DNA from: Pedobacter sp. SYSU D00535
GTDB taxonomy: Bacteria; Bacteroidota; Bacteroidia; Sphingobacteriales; Sphingobacteriaceae
Length of the DNA: 64,000 bases
Direction of reading: 5' to 3'
NCBI RefSeq assembly: GCF_017355855.1
Contig: NZ_JAFEWD010000011.1
Coordinates: forward strand, 62,001-126,000
The position numbers and the translations under genes are program-made. The notes under the pieces are model-generated. The model ran no database searches. It was not told the DNA's origin and saw nothing but the letters and a program-made list of their open reading frames with translations. Each line of letters opens with the position of its first letter. Position 1 is the first letter of the stretch. This document shows positions 16,799 to 31,700 of the stretch, piece by piece.

Positions 16799-19700
16799 CT
16801 AGCGCTTAATAATCACGTATCCTTTATTCATTTTTGCAACGTTATCCACCTTAGTGCGGATGATATAGTAGTAAACTCCATCAGGCAAAGTAGATTCCTT
16901 GTTAGCAAGTAAGCCCGAATTAGCAACCCCGGTGAACACCTTGTCTTTATTATTATACCCCTTAATACGGAACACTTCATTACCCCAGCGGTTAAAGATG
17001 GTTACCTCATTGTCTGGGTATTTATCGATGTTATGGATCACGAAGCCTTCATTACCCCGTCCATCTCCGTTAGGTGAAGCATAAGGGTCTGGTGTGATGT
17101 GGTGATTCTCATCCGGCCCGAGTGGTCGTTCTGTAAGGAGCAGATCACCGATCGTTACCTCTGTTCCGCTTTCTATTTCCACAAAAGCGGATGGTGTAGC
17201 AGTAGCAATGTTGATCTCAGCTACTTCTTCAGTCTCCTCCAGGTAATCCTGAACCGTTTTTAAGGTTAGTTCCTGGTTGGTCGTTGTGTCTCCGGCCTTG
17301 ATCAGGAAGGAGTTGAAATCGCCACTTAACTTATAATCCGTATTCAACTCGGCATCACCCTTGTATTCCAGGTTGATGATTACATCCTGAAGCAGGGGCT
17401 CAGAAAGCACTGCCGTTACCTTTAACTCTTCCCCTTCTTTCAGGCTCACCAGCGTTGGCGTCAGCTTCACTTTCGTTTTCGGTTGAACGCCGATGGTAAC
17501 AAGGGCCTCGTCCGTAAGTTCTCCCGGGTCAGCGATCTGGTATTTGAACTCGTCGTAACCAGTAGGAATTCCGGCATTAGGAACATAGATGAATGAACCA
17601 TCTGCCTCGTTGAATGCTACCAATGTTCCTTTTGCAGGAGGAACGGTAACTTTGAATCTGATAGGGTCACCGTCCGGATCTGCATCATTTACGCCCACAT
17701 TCTCTCGCAATGTCCCCTCGTGCTGCACATAGAAGTGATCGTCCTCTGCTACCGGTGGGTCGCTGACTGGCGTTACGGTTACTGTAACATTCGCCTCATT
17801 TGACTCTAAACCGTTTAGATTTTTAACCGTGTAGCTAAACTGATGCGTACCGAAGTCATCTTTGGCTGGTGTATACGTTACGGTGCCGTCTCGGTTTACC
17901 TTCACCTGTCCTTTTGCTGGTTGAGCTTTGATAATTATACTGGTTGGATCGAGACCCGACACATCGCTATCGTTCGCCACCAGCGAGAAAGTTACCGGAG
18001 TATCCTCAGGCGTGGTAACAAAGTCGCTCTGCGCCGTAGGCAGCAGGTCATCGTCATGGATCACGCCTACGACAGAAGAAAACTCGAAACTCAGGGCCTC
18101 GCCGAACGGATTGGACAGGTTGCTGAAGTTGATCATATATTTCTCATCCCCTTCCACGAGGCGATCACCTTTGATCTGGATGGATATCTTTTGCTTTTCG
18201 CCTGCCCGTCCTGCAAAGGTCAGTTTGCCCGATTGAGCAAGGTAATCTTCACCTGCCTTCGCGGTTCCGTCGGCGGTAGCATAATCAAACAGGAACCCTT
18301 CGGCAGTTGCTAAAGGCAACGTCGCTGTGAATTCTGCTGTCACATATCCTGCGTTTCCTTCGGCAACAATCACCGGATTCGTAATTACGATTGGCGCGGC
18401 ATCGTTATCCTCAATGCGGAGTTCCTGTGGTGAATTTTCAACAAGTATTGCATTCGGCATGCTGCTCAGTACGATACCGGTAGTAATCTTCACTATCTCA
18501 GCCGGCTCAATGATGGCGTCGTCATTGATCACCAGATTTAGATTGACCTTGTTCAGCCCCGCCGGAATAGTTACAGAACCGGAAGTATTCACCAGGTAGT
18601 CGACCGAATTACCAAGGGCTGTTCCTGTCAGGTTGTATGGAATAACAATTGGCTTATCCGAATAAACGTTTGGAGATAAACTGAAGGTGAAGTGTCCGCC
18701 GGAGGCGCCTTCTTTCCCGTCGGTTTTGGTAATGGTAATTGTTCCATTGTCGTCGTTCAGGATGCGTCCCTTCGCCGGTGTTGCGCTGTAGGTTAAACGA
18801 TTGCCGAAATTATCTGACAGGTTTCTGAGGATCACGTTAAACTCTTCATCCGCTTCGATCTTATAATCGCCGTTCACCAGAATGGTCATGGTTTGCACCT
18901 CGCCTTCATTACCATCAAAATCAAGCGTGCCCGTTTTTGCTACATAATCATTATCGCTCAACCTGGCCGTACCATCCATGGTGGCGTAGCCGATGCTGAA
19001 CTTATTGCCTGTAGCGGCGCTGAGCGTTACGCTGAAGGTAGCCAGTGCCGGACCGCTATTGCCTTCCGTTACCACTACCGGTCCGCTGAGTTTTAATTCT
19101 GCTTTGTCGTTATCGCTGATGTTTAAAGACAGCGGCGAGTTGGCTACGACGATGTCTGCGTGCGTATTGTTCTCCACTAAACCGGTAGTAAGAACAACAG
19201 TTTCAAGTCCTTCGACAACCGCATCATCAATCACCGCTAAAGGAAGAACTACACTGTTTTCTCCAGGCGGAATGGTCACTGATGCAGTTGAAGCTATTCC
19301 GAAATCAACACCATCGCCCAGTGCAGTTCCGCCTAGCCCATAAGCAATGGTTGTCCAGTCGTCAGTGGAAACACCTGCCGGGAAGCTGAACTTGAAGCTC
19401 GCATCAGTTGCGCCCTCTGCTCCATGAACTCGGGAAATGATGATCCGGCTGTTATTGATCGTCTTATCATCATCCCGGATCAATCCTGTAGCCGGCACAT
19501 CCGGAAGCAGCAAGCGCCCGTCAAACTGGCGGGATAAGTTCCGCAGCTCCACGGTAAAGGTTTCGTCCCGTTCAATTTTCAAATCTCCTTTTACCGGTAC
19601 GATGATGTTGACAAAGTCACCCGCTTTTCCGGAGAAGGTCAAGGTACCTGATGCTGGCAGGTAATCATTGTCTGCAACAGTGGCTGAACCGTCGTTGGTA

Positions 19701-22700
19701 GTATAATCCACTGTGAAAGGATCTCCGGTAGCGTTATTAAGAGTCACTTTAAACACTGCGTTTATTGTTCCCCCATTACCTTCCGTTACTTCAACCGGCT
19801 GACTAATCGTCAAGGATGCCTCATCGTCATCTTCAATAATAAGCGAGTGCGGCGAGTTGGCAACCGTCAAGCCACTATAGTTCGTATTTGAGATAGCTCC
19901 CGTAGTAACGATAACGGTTTCTAAAGGCTCAAGGCCGGTATCATTTATCAGATCAATGGTAAGGACACCGTAGTTCTCTCCTGCCGGGATGATCACTGAT
20001 CCAACCTGTGGATTCGTATAGTCGATTCCGGCACCTTTGGCTGTCCCGCTCAGAGTATAATGGACAGTTGTCGAAGCATCGAGCGTTACCCCCGCTGGGA
20101 GGCTAAATGTAAAGCTTCCGTTCGCCGCACCTTCTGTTCCATTAGAGTGAGTAATGGTGATAGCCTTGTTACTGCCGTTATTGTCATCATCAAGAATAAT
20201 TCCGGTTGCGGACGTAGTGCCTAAAGTCAAAGCTCCGCCAAAGTCAGAAGATAGTCCGGTTAAACGAACCTGGTAGTTCTCATTTGACTCAATCTTCCTG
20301 TCGCCAATGATCACAATTTCGATCGGCTGCATCTCGCCTGCTTCACCCTGGAAATGGACCAGACCATTTACTACCGGCAGATAGTCGTTATCTGATGCCA
20401 GTGCGGTTCCATCTTCCGTTTGATAGTTGACGGAGAACCCTACTCCCGTTGCCCGGTTAAGGGTAACCTGGAAGACTGCTTTTGTAGATCCGTTGTGTCC
20501 TTCGGTAACTGTTACAGGTCCTGCAATAGACAAGGAAGCACCGTCATTGTCTGCTATGTTCAGCGTTTGAGGAGCATTGTCAACAGCGAGTCCAGTATAT
20601 TTATCATTGCTGATAAGCCCGGTGTTCACAGTCGCCGTTTCAGCTCCTTCTAGCAATGAATCATCGGTAATTACCAGAGGAAGGGTAACGTTATTCTCTC
20701 CAGGATTTATCGTTACTGTTCCCGTTGCCGGAATATCGTAGTCGATGCCGGCTGCGCTGGCAGTTCCACCCAGGTTGTAAGGGATAGATGTAGTGCCATC
20801 TGTACTTACTCCCGGAGGGAAACTGAATTTGATGCTTGCGTTTGCACCGCCTTCAGCGCCATTCACAGTCGTGATAGTTATTTTTCTATTAGCAGCGGTA
20901 TTATCATCGTCAATGATAGTACCGATCGCCGAAGAGCTGCTCAGTAGTAAGCTACTATTGAAATCCGTTGAAAGACCGCTTAATTCCAGCTTAAGGTTCT
21001 CATCGTCTTCAATTTTAAGATCGCCATTGACAGGCACGCTTATGGATATGCTCTCCGCTGCATCGCCTTTAAAGCTTACGGTTCCGCTTACCGGACTGTA
21101 ATCTCCGGCAGAAGCGCTCGCCGTCCCATCAGCGGTGGCGTAATTAATAGTAAACGGACCGGTGGCCTTATCCAGAGAAAGGTTAAAGTTGAGCGCACTG
21201 ATTCCGCTGTTGCCTTCAGTGACCGAAGATCCGGTGATGCTCAAGATCGCATTGTCATTATCCGTTATTTGGAGGGTCTGTGGAGAATTAGCTACCGTAG
21301 TGCCGTAAGGACTTGCAACAGTTCCTGTGCTTATTACTACTGTCTCAGTGCCTTCGATGGTCTGGTCATCCATCACGTCCAGTATTAACTGGACACTGTT
21401 CCCATTTGCAGGGATGGTGATCGATCCGATTGCCGGACTTGCTGTATAATCAGCCTTTGGCCCGCTGCTTGAAGCCGTACCGCCTAGTCCGTAGTGGATC
21501 ACGGTTTCTTTATCCGCAGTTACTCCGCCAGGTAAACTGAAGGTGAAAATTCCTGCTACAGGACCTGTTTCTGATCCGTTGGAAGAAGTGATCGTTACGT
21601 CTCCTGAATCGTCATTTGCAATAGTAGTTACTACCGGCGTAGTTTGAAGTACAGGGCGTTTAACTGCAGCACTGGTCAGGCTGCTCAACGAAACGCTAAA
21701 GGTTTCATCTGCTTCGATTACCCGGTCGCTATTGATCTGAACTGTAAAGCTTATCGCTTGGCCTGCTGTACCTGAAAAATGTAGCGAGCCGCTGCTGGCT
21801 GTATAGTCGTTGCCTGCTGTTGCCGATCCGTCGCTGGTTGCATAATCTACCGAGAAACCGCCGGCTACAGCCTGGTTCAGGGTAGCGGTGTAGGTAGCCA
21901 GTTGGGTACCGTTGTTGCCCTCGGTGATAGTTGCCGGACCAGTCAGGCTCACTACTGCCTGATCTTTGTCGATGATATTCAGGCTGTGTGGCGAGTTGGC
22001 TATCGTCACCGCATATGGACTGGTAATCAGATTCGTAGTGAGAACTACCGTTTCGATGTCTTCTACCGTTAGGTCTGCCAACACCGGAAGGGTCAGGGTA
22101 ACACTATTGGCGTTGGCCGGAATAGTTACATCTCCGCTGATAGCACCCGTATAATCCTCCCCACTTTTTGCCGTTCCCGACAAGGTATAGTTGATCTTCG
22201 TTTCCGTATCCAATGTTACCCCCGACGGGAAGCTGAACCTGAAGGTTCCTGCAACCGGACCCGCTTCCATACCATCAGTTGAGCTAATGGTGATTGTGGC
22301 GTTGTCATCGTTGGTGATGGTACCTGTGGCTGTAGCAGATGCTACCGGAATGGTTAAGCGGCCGTCAAAACTCTTGCTTAAGTTGCTTAACGTGATACTG
22401 AAATCCTCATTGATCTCTACTTTTCGATCTCCTTTTATGGCTATCACAATAGGTTGACTGCCCGCTGTTCCGTCAATATATAGCGTACCAGCTGCGGCGG
22501 TATAGTCATTATCGGCAACCGTAGCAGTTCCGTCGCTGGTTGCGTAGTTTACCGTAAAGGGCTCGGTGTCTTTATCAAGCGTAACTGTAAAGCTTAGCGT
22601 AGTTGTTCCGCTGTTGCCTTCCGCTACCGTAGCTCCGCTGACCCTCAAAGTTGCCTGATCATTATCTGCAATATCCAGGCTTTGCGGAGAATTGGCTACC

Positions 22701-25700
22701 GTGATCCCGTAAGGAGTTCCTACTGTACCCGTGGTCAACACGATTGTCTCGGTATCCTCTACTTTTGAATCATCAATCACCGGAAGTTCCAGCGTGAAGC
22801 TATTATCCCCGGCGGGGATAGTAATGGAGCTGGTACCTGCACCGATATAATCAGTGCCGGTCGCCGTTCCGCTTAAACTGAAATTGATGATAGTAGGTGC
22901 ATCTGCACTTACTCCTGAAGGGAAACTAAAGGTAAAGCTGGCCGGAACTGGACCTGTTTCTGAACCGCTCTCCGTACTGATCGAGATTGCGCCTGAGTCA
23001 TCATTTTTAATGGTAGTTACAACAGGAGTACTTTGAAGAGCCGGACGGTTACTAAAGGAACTGCTCAGGTTGCTCAGTACTACACTGAAGGTTTCATCCG
23101 CTTCAATTCTCCGGTCGCTGCGAATCAGCACATCAAAGGAGTGCGATTCTCCGGCTGTACCTGAGAACGTTACGCTTCTGCTTACCGGAGTATAGTCGCT
23201 CGTACTGCTTGCTGTTCCATCGGTGGTTGCATAATTAAATGTGAATGAACCAGTGGTTGCCTTATCCAGTGTGATGGTATACGTGGCGATTTGTGTACCA
23301 GTATCTCCTTCTGTGATAACAGCAGGACCTGTTAATGACACAGTTGCCTGATCGTTATCAGTGATCGTCAAACTTTGAGGAGAATTGGCGACGGTGATGG
23401 TATTATAAGGACTCGTGATCAAACCAGAGTTGAGCACAATGGTTTCGGTATCTTCTACCAGCGCGTCGTTAATCACAGGAATTGTCAGTACGGTGCTATT
23501 CTCATCTTTTCCAATGGTTACGCTTCCGCTGATGGCTCCTGTATAGTCGGCGCCGCTTTTGGCAGTCCCCGATAGGTTGTATTCGATTTGGATAGGCGTA
23601 TCTGTGGTGGTACCTGCAGGCAGACTGAAGGTAAAGGTACCTGGCGTTGGTCCCGTTTCAGATCCGTTGCCCGCACTTACAGTAATGATACCGGCATCGT
23701 CGTTAACGATGATACCCGTTGCTGGGGAACCACTAATCACGAGGCTATTGTTAAAATGGCTGGACAGCTTACTTAAGCTCATGCTGAAGAGCTCATCCCC
23801 CTCTATCTTTTTATCGCCATTAATGGCCACCGACAGGGTTTTGCTCTCTCCCGCCGTACCGTCGAAGTTGAGGGTACCACTAAGCGCCGAGTAGTCATTA
23901 TCCGAAACTTTCGCACTGCCATCGGTAGTTGTATAGTCTACGCTGAAGGAGTTAGTCGCCTTATCCAGGCTCACCGTAAAGTTGATCACCTTTGACCCGC
24001 TGTCGCCTTCCGTTACCGTTGCCCCGGTAAGACTCAAGGTAGCCTGATCGTTATCTGCGATGGTTAACGTTTGAGGAGAATTGGCTACGGTGATCCCGTA
24101 AGGACTACCGATATGGCCAGTCGTCAGAATCACTGACTCGGTGCCTTCCACAATGCTGTCATCGATCACGCCGAGGCTCAGTTGCGCAGAATTAACATTT
24201 GGCGGTATGGTTACCGACAAAGTTCCGGCACCAGTATAATCAGCAGCTGTAGCTGTACCGGTCAGTCCGAACTGAATAGTAGTTGCAGCATCCGAACTTA
24301 CTCCAGCAGGGAAGCTGAACGTGAAAGTTCCGGCTACCGGGCCAGTTTCCGAACCATTGGAAGAACTGATGTTGATTGCTCCGCTATCGTCGTTTACAAT
24401 ACTTGTTACCACCGGCACGTTCAGAATTACAGGTTTATTACTGAACGCACTGATCAGATTACTTAAGCTGACGCTAAAGTTTTCATCGATCTCTATCTTC
24501 TTGTCGCCGTTTATTTGAACGGTGAACGTTTCTGTCTCTCCTGCCGTACCTTCAAACTCCAGCGTGCCGCTGCTGAGCTCATAATCGTCATCCGCTACAG
24601 TAGCAGTCCCGTTTGAGGTAGTATAGTCTACCTTGAAACTACCGGCTGTCGCCTGGTTTAATGTAACCGTATAGGTCACCAGCTGCGAGCCATTCTCACC
24701 TTCGGTAATAACGGCGGGACCAGTAAGACTTACTACTGCCTGGTCTTTGTCAATGATATTCAGACGTTGAGGAGAATTGCTGATAGTTACCGGATGCGAG
24801 CTGCTGATAATTCCTGTAGTCAGAATGACCGTTTCTGTATCTTCTGCAAGAAGATCTGCCAGTACCGGAAGTGTTAATGTAGTACTGCTGGCATCCTTAG
24901 GAATCGTTACGCTTCCGCTGATGACACCGGTATAATCCTTGGCACTTTCTGCCGTACCCGACAGGCTATAGTTGATGATGATCGGCGCGTCTGTTGTTAC
25001 TCCCGCCGGAAGGCTGAAGGTGAAGGTACCAGGTACTGGCCCGGCTTCCATACCATCTGTAGAAGTGATTGTCACTACTGCCAGATCATCGTTGGTAATA
25101 GTTCCCGTTGCAGTAGCAGCGGCAATGTTTAAGCGGCCATCGAAGGACGTGCTCAAACCGCTGAGCGTCATAGTCAGCGTTTCATCTCCTTCCACTTTGC
25201 GATCACCGGTCACAGCTACCGTCACGGTCTTGCTTTCGCCAGCAAGTCCGCTAAAGTTTATAGGTCCGCTGGCTGCACTGTAATCGTTATTCGCGGTAGT
25301 GGCGGTGCCATCTGCCGTAGCATAATTTAAGCTAAACGGACCTGTGGCTCTATCCAAGGTCACCGTAAAGTTCAGGAGGGTAGTTCCGCTGTTTCCTTCA
25401 GTTACTGTTGCCCCGCTGATGCTTAACGATGCATTATCGTTATCTGCGATCTCCAGGCTTTGCGTCGGGTTTGCTACAGTGATCCCGTAAGGATTGCTTA
25501 CGTTTCCTGTCGTCAGAACTACAGTTTCTACTCCTTCCGTAATCAGATCATCTATCACCGGAAGGTCTAAAGTAACGCTGGTCTCTCCGGCCAGAATGGT
25601 AGCGGAAGTAATGCCGGCACCCGTATAATCCGGGCTCTTGGCAGTACCGCTTAAACCGAAGTGAACGGTGATGTCAGCATCAGCAGTAACGCCTGACGGC

Positions 25701-28700
25701 AAGCTAAAGGTAAAACTGGCAGGTACAGGACCGGTTTCAGAACCGTTGGCGGCGGCAATAGTGATTGCTCCCGAATCGTCGTTTTGAATAGTTGTTACTA
25801 CCGGAGCAATCTGAATTGCAGGAGGGTTGCTCAGGGAGCTTACCAAATTGGTCAGGGAAACGCTGAAATTCTCATGAGCCTCGATTTTCTTATCACTATT
25901 GACAAGAATCGTGAAGCTCTGCGGTTCTCCAGCTTTTCCTGCAAAATTCAGCTGACCACTGCTGCTCACGTAGTCATTGTCGGCTGCTTTTGCTGTTCCA
26001 TCGGCAGTAGCATAATTTACCGAGAAGCCGCCTTGAGTAGCCTTATCAAGCACTGCTGTGTAGGTGACTAGTTGAGTGCCGTTATTCCCCTCGGTGACAG
26101 TCGGAGGACCGCTCAACGTCACAGTGGCCTGGTCGTTATCGGCAATAGTTAAACTTTGAGGAGAATTATCGACGGTCAGGGCGTACGGAGCAGTGATAAT
26201 GCCCGTACTTAAAATGATCGTTTCTGTATTTTCTACAATATTATCGTCGGTTACAGGAAGTGTTAGTGTGACGCTGCTTTCATCTTTAGGAATGGTAACG
26301 CTTCCGCTGATAGCTCCGGTATAATCCTTACCGCTTTCGGCTGTTCCGGACAAGGTGTATTCGATGGTCGCCGCAGCATCCATGGTCACTCCGCCAGCCA
26401 GGCTGAATGTGAAAGTACCTGGAGCAGGACCTGTTTCGGATCCGTTTGCAGGAGTGATGGCAATTAGCCCAACATCATCGTTGCTGATGATTCCGGTAGC
26501 AGGCGAACCGTCGATCACCAGTGCGTTATTGTAGTTGTTAGACAGGTTCCGCAGCGTCAGGTTGAAGTCTTCATTCGCTTCGATCTTTTTATCGCCGTTA
26601 AGGCTTACCTGTATAATCCTTGTTTCACCGGCATCTCCCTCGAAGCTTAGGGTTCCGCTTCTGGCGATGTAGTCATTATCGGAAACTTTTGCTGACCCAT
26701 CTGAGGTCAGATAGTCGACAGTAAATTTCCCTTCCGTTTTCTGGTTAAGGGTCACTGTAAAGTTAAGCACCTTGTTTCCTGCATCGCCTTCCGTTTTCGT
26801 TTCACCAACTATCCGCAGGGTAGCCTCGTCATTGTCTGTGATATCGAAGCTATAGGGCGAATTGCTTACTGCTAGCGCGTAAGGACTGGTAACACCGCTG
26901 ACAGTAAGAACGACTGTCTCTTTCCCTTCGAGAATTGCATCGTCGATCACCGGTAAGGTTAGCGATACGCTGTTGGCCCCGGCAGGGATGGTTACAGAAT
27001 TAGTCAGAGGCGCGGTATAATCAAGGGCTGTAGCAGTTCCACTCAGGCCGAAGTCAATCTTGGTCGCCGCATCAGCAGTAACGCCGACGGGAAGACTGAA
27101 GGTGAAAGTTCCAGAAACGGCTCCTGCTTCTGAGCCATTGGTCGACGAAATGGTGATGGCACCAGAATCGTCGTTCGTAATTTTTGTTACTACGGGAGTG
27201 GTTTGAAACGCGGGACGCTTAGTTACGGAGCTGAGCAGGTTATTGAGCACTACGCTGAAGTTCTCGTCGGCTTCTATTTTCCGATCGCTGTTAATGACAA
27301 GGGTGAATGTCTGGGTTTCGCCGGCACTTGTTCCGGTAAACGTCAACTTGCCGGTACTGCTTTCATAATCATTATCTGCATCGGTAGCGCTGCCATCTAT
27401 GGTATCATAATCTACTGTGAATCCGCCCTGAACAGCTTTATCAACTGTTGCTGTGTAGGTAACGTTTTTTGTTCCGTTGTCGCCTTCTGTCACCACTGCC
27501 GGGCCTGTCAGGCTCACCATTGCCAGATCATTATCAATAATAGAAAGCGTCTGCGGCGAGTTAGCGGCAGTTACCGTATAGGGGCTATTAATGTTTCCGG
27601 TGGTGAGTGTGATAGTTTCGGTATCTTCTACTACTGCATCATCCGTCACATCCAGACTCAACACCACACGGTTGTCACCTGCAGGGATGGTAACGCTTCC
27701 GCTGATGGCGGCCGGGTAATCCTCTCCGCTTTTCGCTGTTCCTGACAAGACATATTCGATCACGGTTGGAGCATTTACACTTACCCCAGACGGGAAGCTG
27801 AAAGTGAACGTTCCCGGTATGGCACCGGCTTCTGCTCCGTCTGTAGAAGTGATCGTGATCGTCGCACCATCATCATTCCTTATTTCTCCTGTGGCAACAC
27901 TGCCCGCAACGGGGATACTCAAACGGTTGCCGAAGTTGCTGCTTAAGTTGCTTAGCGCGATACTAAAATCTTCATCCGTTTCTACTTTTTTATCACCATT
28001 AATGGAGACTACTATGGTATGGCTCAGGACGTTTTCGTCAAAAGTCAAGGTTCCGCTTTTTGCCACATAATCGTTATCTGCAAGGGTAGCCGAACCGTCG
28101 CTGGTCGCATAATTTACGGTAAATGGAGCCCCCAAATTTCTATCGACGGTCACAGTGAAGCTTAGGGTGGTAATTCCGTTGTCACCCTCATTTACCGTGG
28201 CTCCGCTGATGGCCAGTGTAGCATGATCGTTATCTGTAATATTTAGGGTTTGCGGAGAGTTCGCTACGGCGATGCCATACGGACTATCTACCGCTCCTGT
28301 TGTCAAAATAACTGTTTCGGTATTTTCTAATAGATCATCGTCCGCTACCAGAAGAGTTAGCGTAACACTATTGTCTCCTGCGGGGATGGTAACGGTGCTG
28401 GTGCCTGCTCCTGTATAATCGGTACTGCCAGCTGTTCCTGTCAATCCCAGATGAATCACCGTCTCTTTATCCGCAGTTATTCCTCCAGGAAGACTGAAGG
28501 TGAAGGTTCCCGCTACCGAACCTGCTTCTGATCCGTTGGAAGAAGTGATCGTTACTTCTCCTGAATCATCATTTGCAATAGTAGTTACTACCGGCGTAGT
28601 TTGAAACACCGGACGTTTCGCAGCGGCACTGGTCAGGCCTGTGAGCGAAACGCTGAACGTTTCATCCGCTTCGATTACCCGGTCGCCGTTGATCTGAACT

Positions 28701-31700
28701 GTAAATTCTATTTTTTCACCGGCATCACCTGAAAAATGAAGCGAGCCGCTGCTGGCTGCATAGTCACTGCCGGCTGTTGCCGATCCGTCTGTAGTTGTAT
28801 AATTTACCGAAAAGCCCCCGGCTACAGCCTGGTTCAGGGTAGCTGTGTACGTAGCCAGTCTGGGCCCGGTATCACCTTCAGTGATGGTCACCGGACCAGT
28901 CAGGCTCACTACTGCCTGATCTTTGTCAATGATATTCAGGCTATGCGGCGAGTTGGCTATCGCAACCGGATACGGACTGCTGACGCCGTCGATGGTCAAA
29001 ATCACTGTTTCGATATCTTCTACCATCAGGTCTGCCAACACCGGAAGGCTCAGGGTAACACTGCTGGTATTGGCCGGAATAGTTACGCTTCCGCTGATAG
29101 CACCCGTATAATCCTCCCCGCTTTTTGCTATCCCCGACAAGGTATAATTGATCTTTGTTTCCGCATCCAGCGTTACCCCCGGTAAGCTGAACGTGAAGGT
29201 TCCTGCAACCGGACCCGCTTCCATACCATCTGCCGAGCTAATAGTGATTGTGGCGTTGTCGTCGTTGGTGATGGTACTTGTGGCTGTAGCAGATGCTACC
29301 GGAATGGTTAAGCGGCCGTCAAAACTCTTGCTTAAGTTACTTAACGTGATACTGAAGTTCTCGTCGATCTCTACTTTCCGATCTCCTCTTACTTCTATTA
29401 CAATGGGTTGACTGCCGGCCGTTCCGTTAAAGTACAGGGTTCCGCTTTTAGCGGTGTAGTCGTTGTCTGCTACTGTGGCAGTTCCGTCGCTGGTTGCGTA
29501 GTTCACGGTGAAGGGCTCCGTGTCTTTATCCAGCGTAACCATAAAGCTTAGGACCGTTGTTCCGCTGTTGCCTTCAGCTACGGTAGCTCCGCTGACCCTT
29601 ACCGTAGCTTGGTCGTTATCTGCAATCTCCAGCGTTTGCGGAGAATTATCCACCGTTATCCCGTAAGGAGTTCCTACCGTACCCGTGGTCAGTACGATTG
29701 TTTCGGTATCTTCCACCCTTGAATCATCAATCACCGGAAGTTCCAGTGTGAAGCTATTATCCCCGGCAGGAATAGTAATGGAGCTGGCACCTGCACCGGT
29801 ATAATCAGCGCCGGTTGCCGTTCCGCTTAGTCCGAAATTGATAACCGTAGGTGCATCTGCACTTACTCCTTCAGGGAAACTAAAGGTAAAGCTTCCGGAA
29901 ACAGGACCGGTTTCTGATCCGTGAGATGGAGTGACGGTAATTTTTACATTGGCCGGGGTCAAATCATCGTCGACAATAGTACCAGTAGCCACCGAATTGC
30001 TAAAACTCAACCGTCCACCAAAGTTATCGGAGAGGTCAAATATTTTGAACTTCAGGGTTTCGGTCAATTCGATCATCTGATCGCCCCGCACCTGCACGGA
30101 AACGTCGAAGGATTGTCCGGGCATTCCGGAAAAATTCAGAATATCCGTCTTAGGAATATAGTCGTTACCAGCAGCTGTAGCAGTCTCATCCTCGGTGGTG
30201 TATTTTACTGAGAAGCTTCTGCCGGTAGCCTTGGCAAGAGTCACCCTGAAAGTCAACGTAGAGAAGCCAGAATTTCCCTCTGTAACCGTTGCATTCGCCA
30301 CAGAAAGGGTTGTGTAATCATCGTTGTCAGATATCTCAAGTGTTTGCGGAGAATTACTTACGACGATCCCCGGCAAATCACTGTTGTTTACACCCGTTAC
30401 GGTTAACCTCACTGTCTCAATATTCTCAATGATATCGTCCTCGGCTACCAGCAAGGATAGGGTAGCGCTATTTTGTCCGGCGGGAATGGTTATAGACGTA
30501 GCTGAAGGTGAAGCAGTATAGTCCGTTCCACCGCCACTTGCAGTTCCGTCCAGGTTAAAAGAGATAACGGTAGGGGTACTGGCAGCAACTCCCGGAGGAA
30601 AACTAAATGTAAAGCTACCGTTTTGCATTCCCTCAACACCGTCGATTTTACTTATCGAGATGGTTCTGTTAGCAACTGTATTATCATTATCAGTAATATC
30701 CGCCGATACGGCGCCTACCGGCTCTAATGCGATGGAAGAAGTAGTGCTGCTGGATGCAGTGATCAGATCAATAGTGATAGTTTCTGTGGGTTCGATGATT
30801 GAATCATCGAGCACTGTAGCATCCAGCGTTACAGAATTCGTATTTGCCGGGATGATAATAGTGGTGTTGTCGGGAAGCGTAAAGTCAGTGCCATTAGTTG
30901 CTGTTCCGCCGACTATATAATTGACCGTTGTAAGTGCTGAGTTTGTTATCCCCGCAGGATAGTTAAGTGTAAACTGCGCTTTTGTTCCGGGTTCTGCACC
31001 GTGACTGGTTCTTGTAAGAGTAATCCTGGTGTTTGCCGGAGTATTGTCGTCGTCCACAATGTCAGCGCTTACTCCGTCTGTAGGATCCACTGTCAGACCC
31101 GGGACGCTAATAGGGTTTGTGGCAGTTGTCAGAGTGAGGATAATTGTTTCCGTCGCCTCAATTAATTTATCATCAGAGATAGCTGGAGAAATAGCCACGG
31201 AATTTGCTCCCGCCGGAATGATTACAGAAGTGCCTAGTGCAGCGTAGTCTGTTCCATTAATGGCAGTACCAGAGATTAAATAGTTGACCGTCGTAGCCGC
31301 GGCACTCGTCACCCCTGCCGGATAGCTTACTGAAAACTGAACGTTCGTCCCGGGTTCTGCACCGTCCGAAACTTTGGTTAACGTTATAATGCTATTTCCG
31401 GCGATATTATCATTGTCGCGAATGTCAGCAGTTACTGTTGTTAAAGGATTTACTGCTAGTACTGATATCGAGTTGGTGGCTGAGGACAGTCCCAGGCTTA
31501 CTGTTTCTGTAGCTTCAATCACATGATCATCTACAACAAGAATATTAATATCGGCCGAGTTGGAGTTAGCAGGAATAATTACCTCGCCTGTCAAGCTTGT
31601 ATAATCTGTTCCGTTAGTAGCTGAACCTCCAATCACGTAAGTAACTCTGGTAGGTACCGAGCTCACATAACCAGCGGGAAAGCTTACCTTAAAACGGCCG

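Noticed and set aside
27203-27745. 180-codon and many other plus-strand frames inside 16.8-35.6 kb
   Set aside because: They recur with the repeat period of the giant gene on the other strand and encode low-complexity products; shadows of the Calx-beta units.
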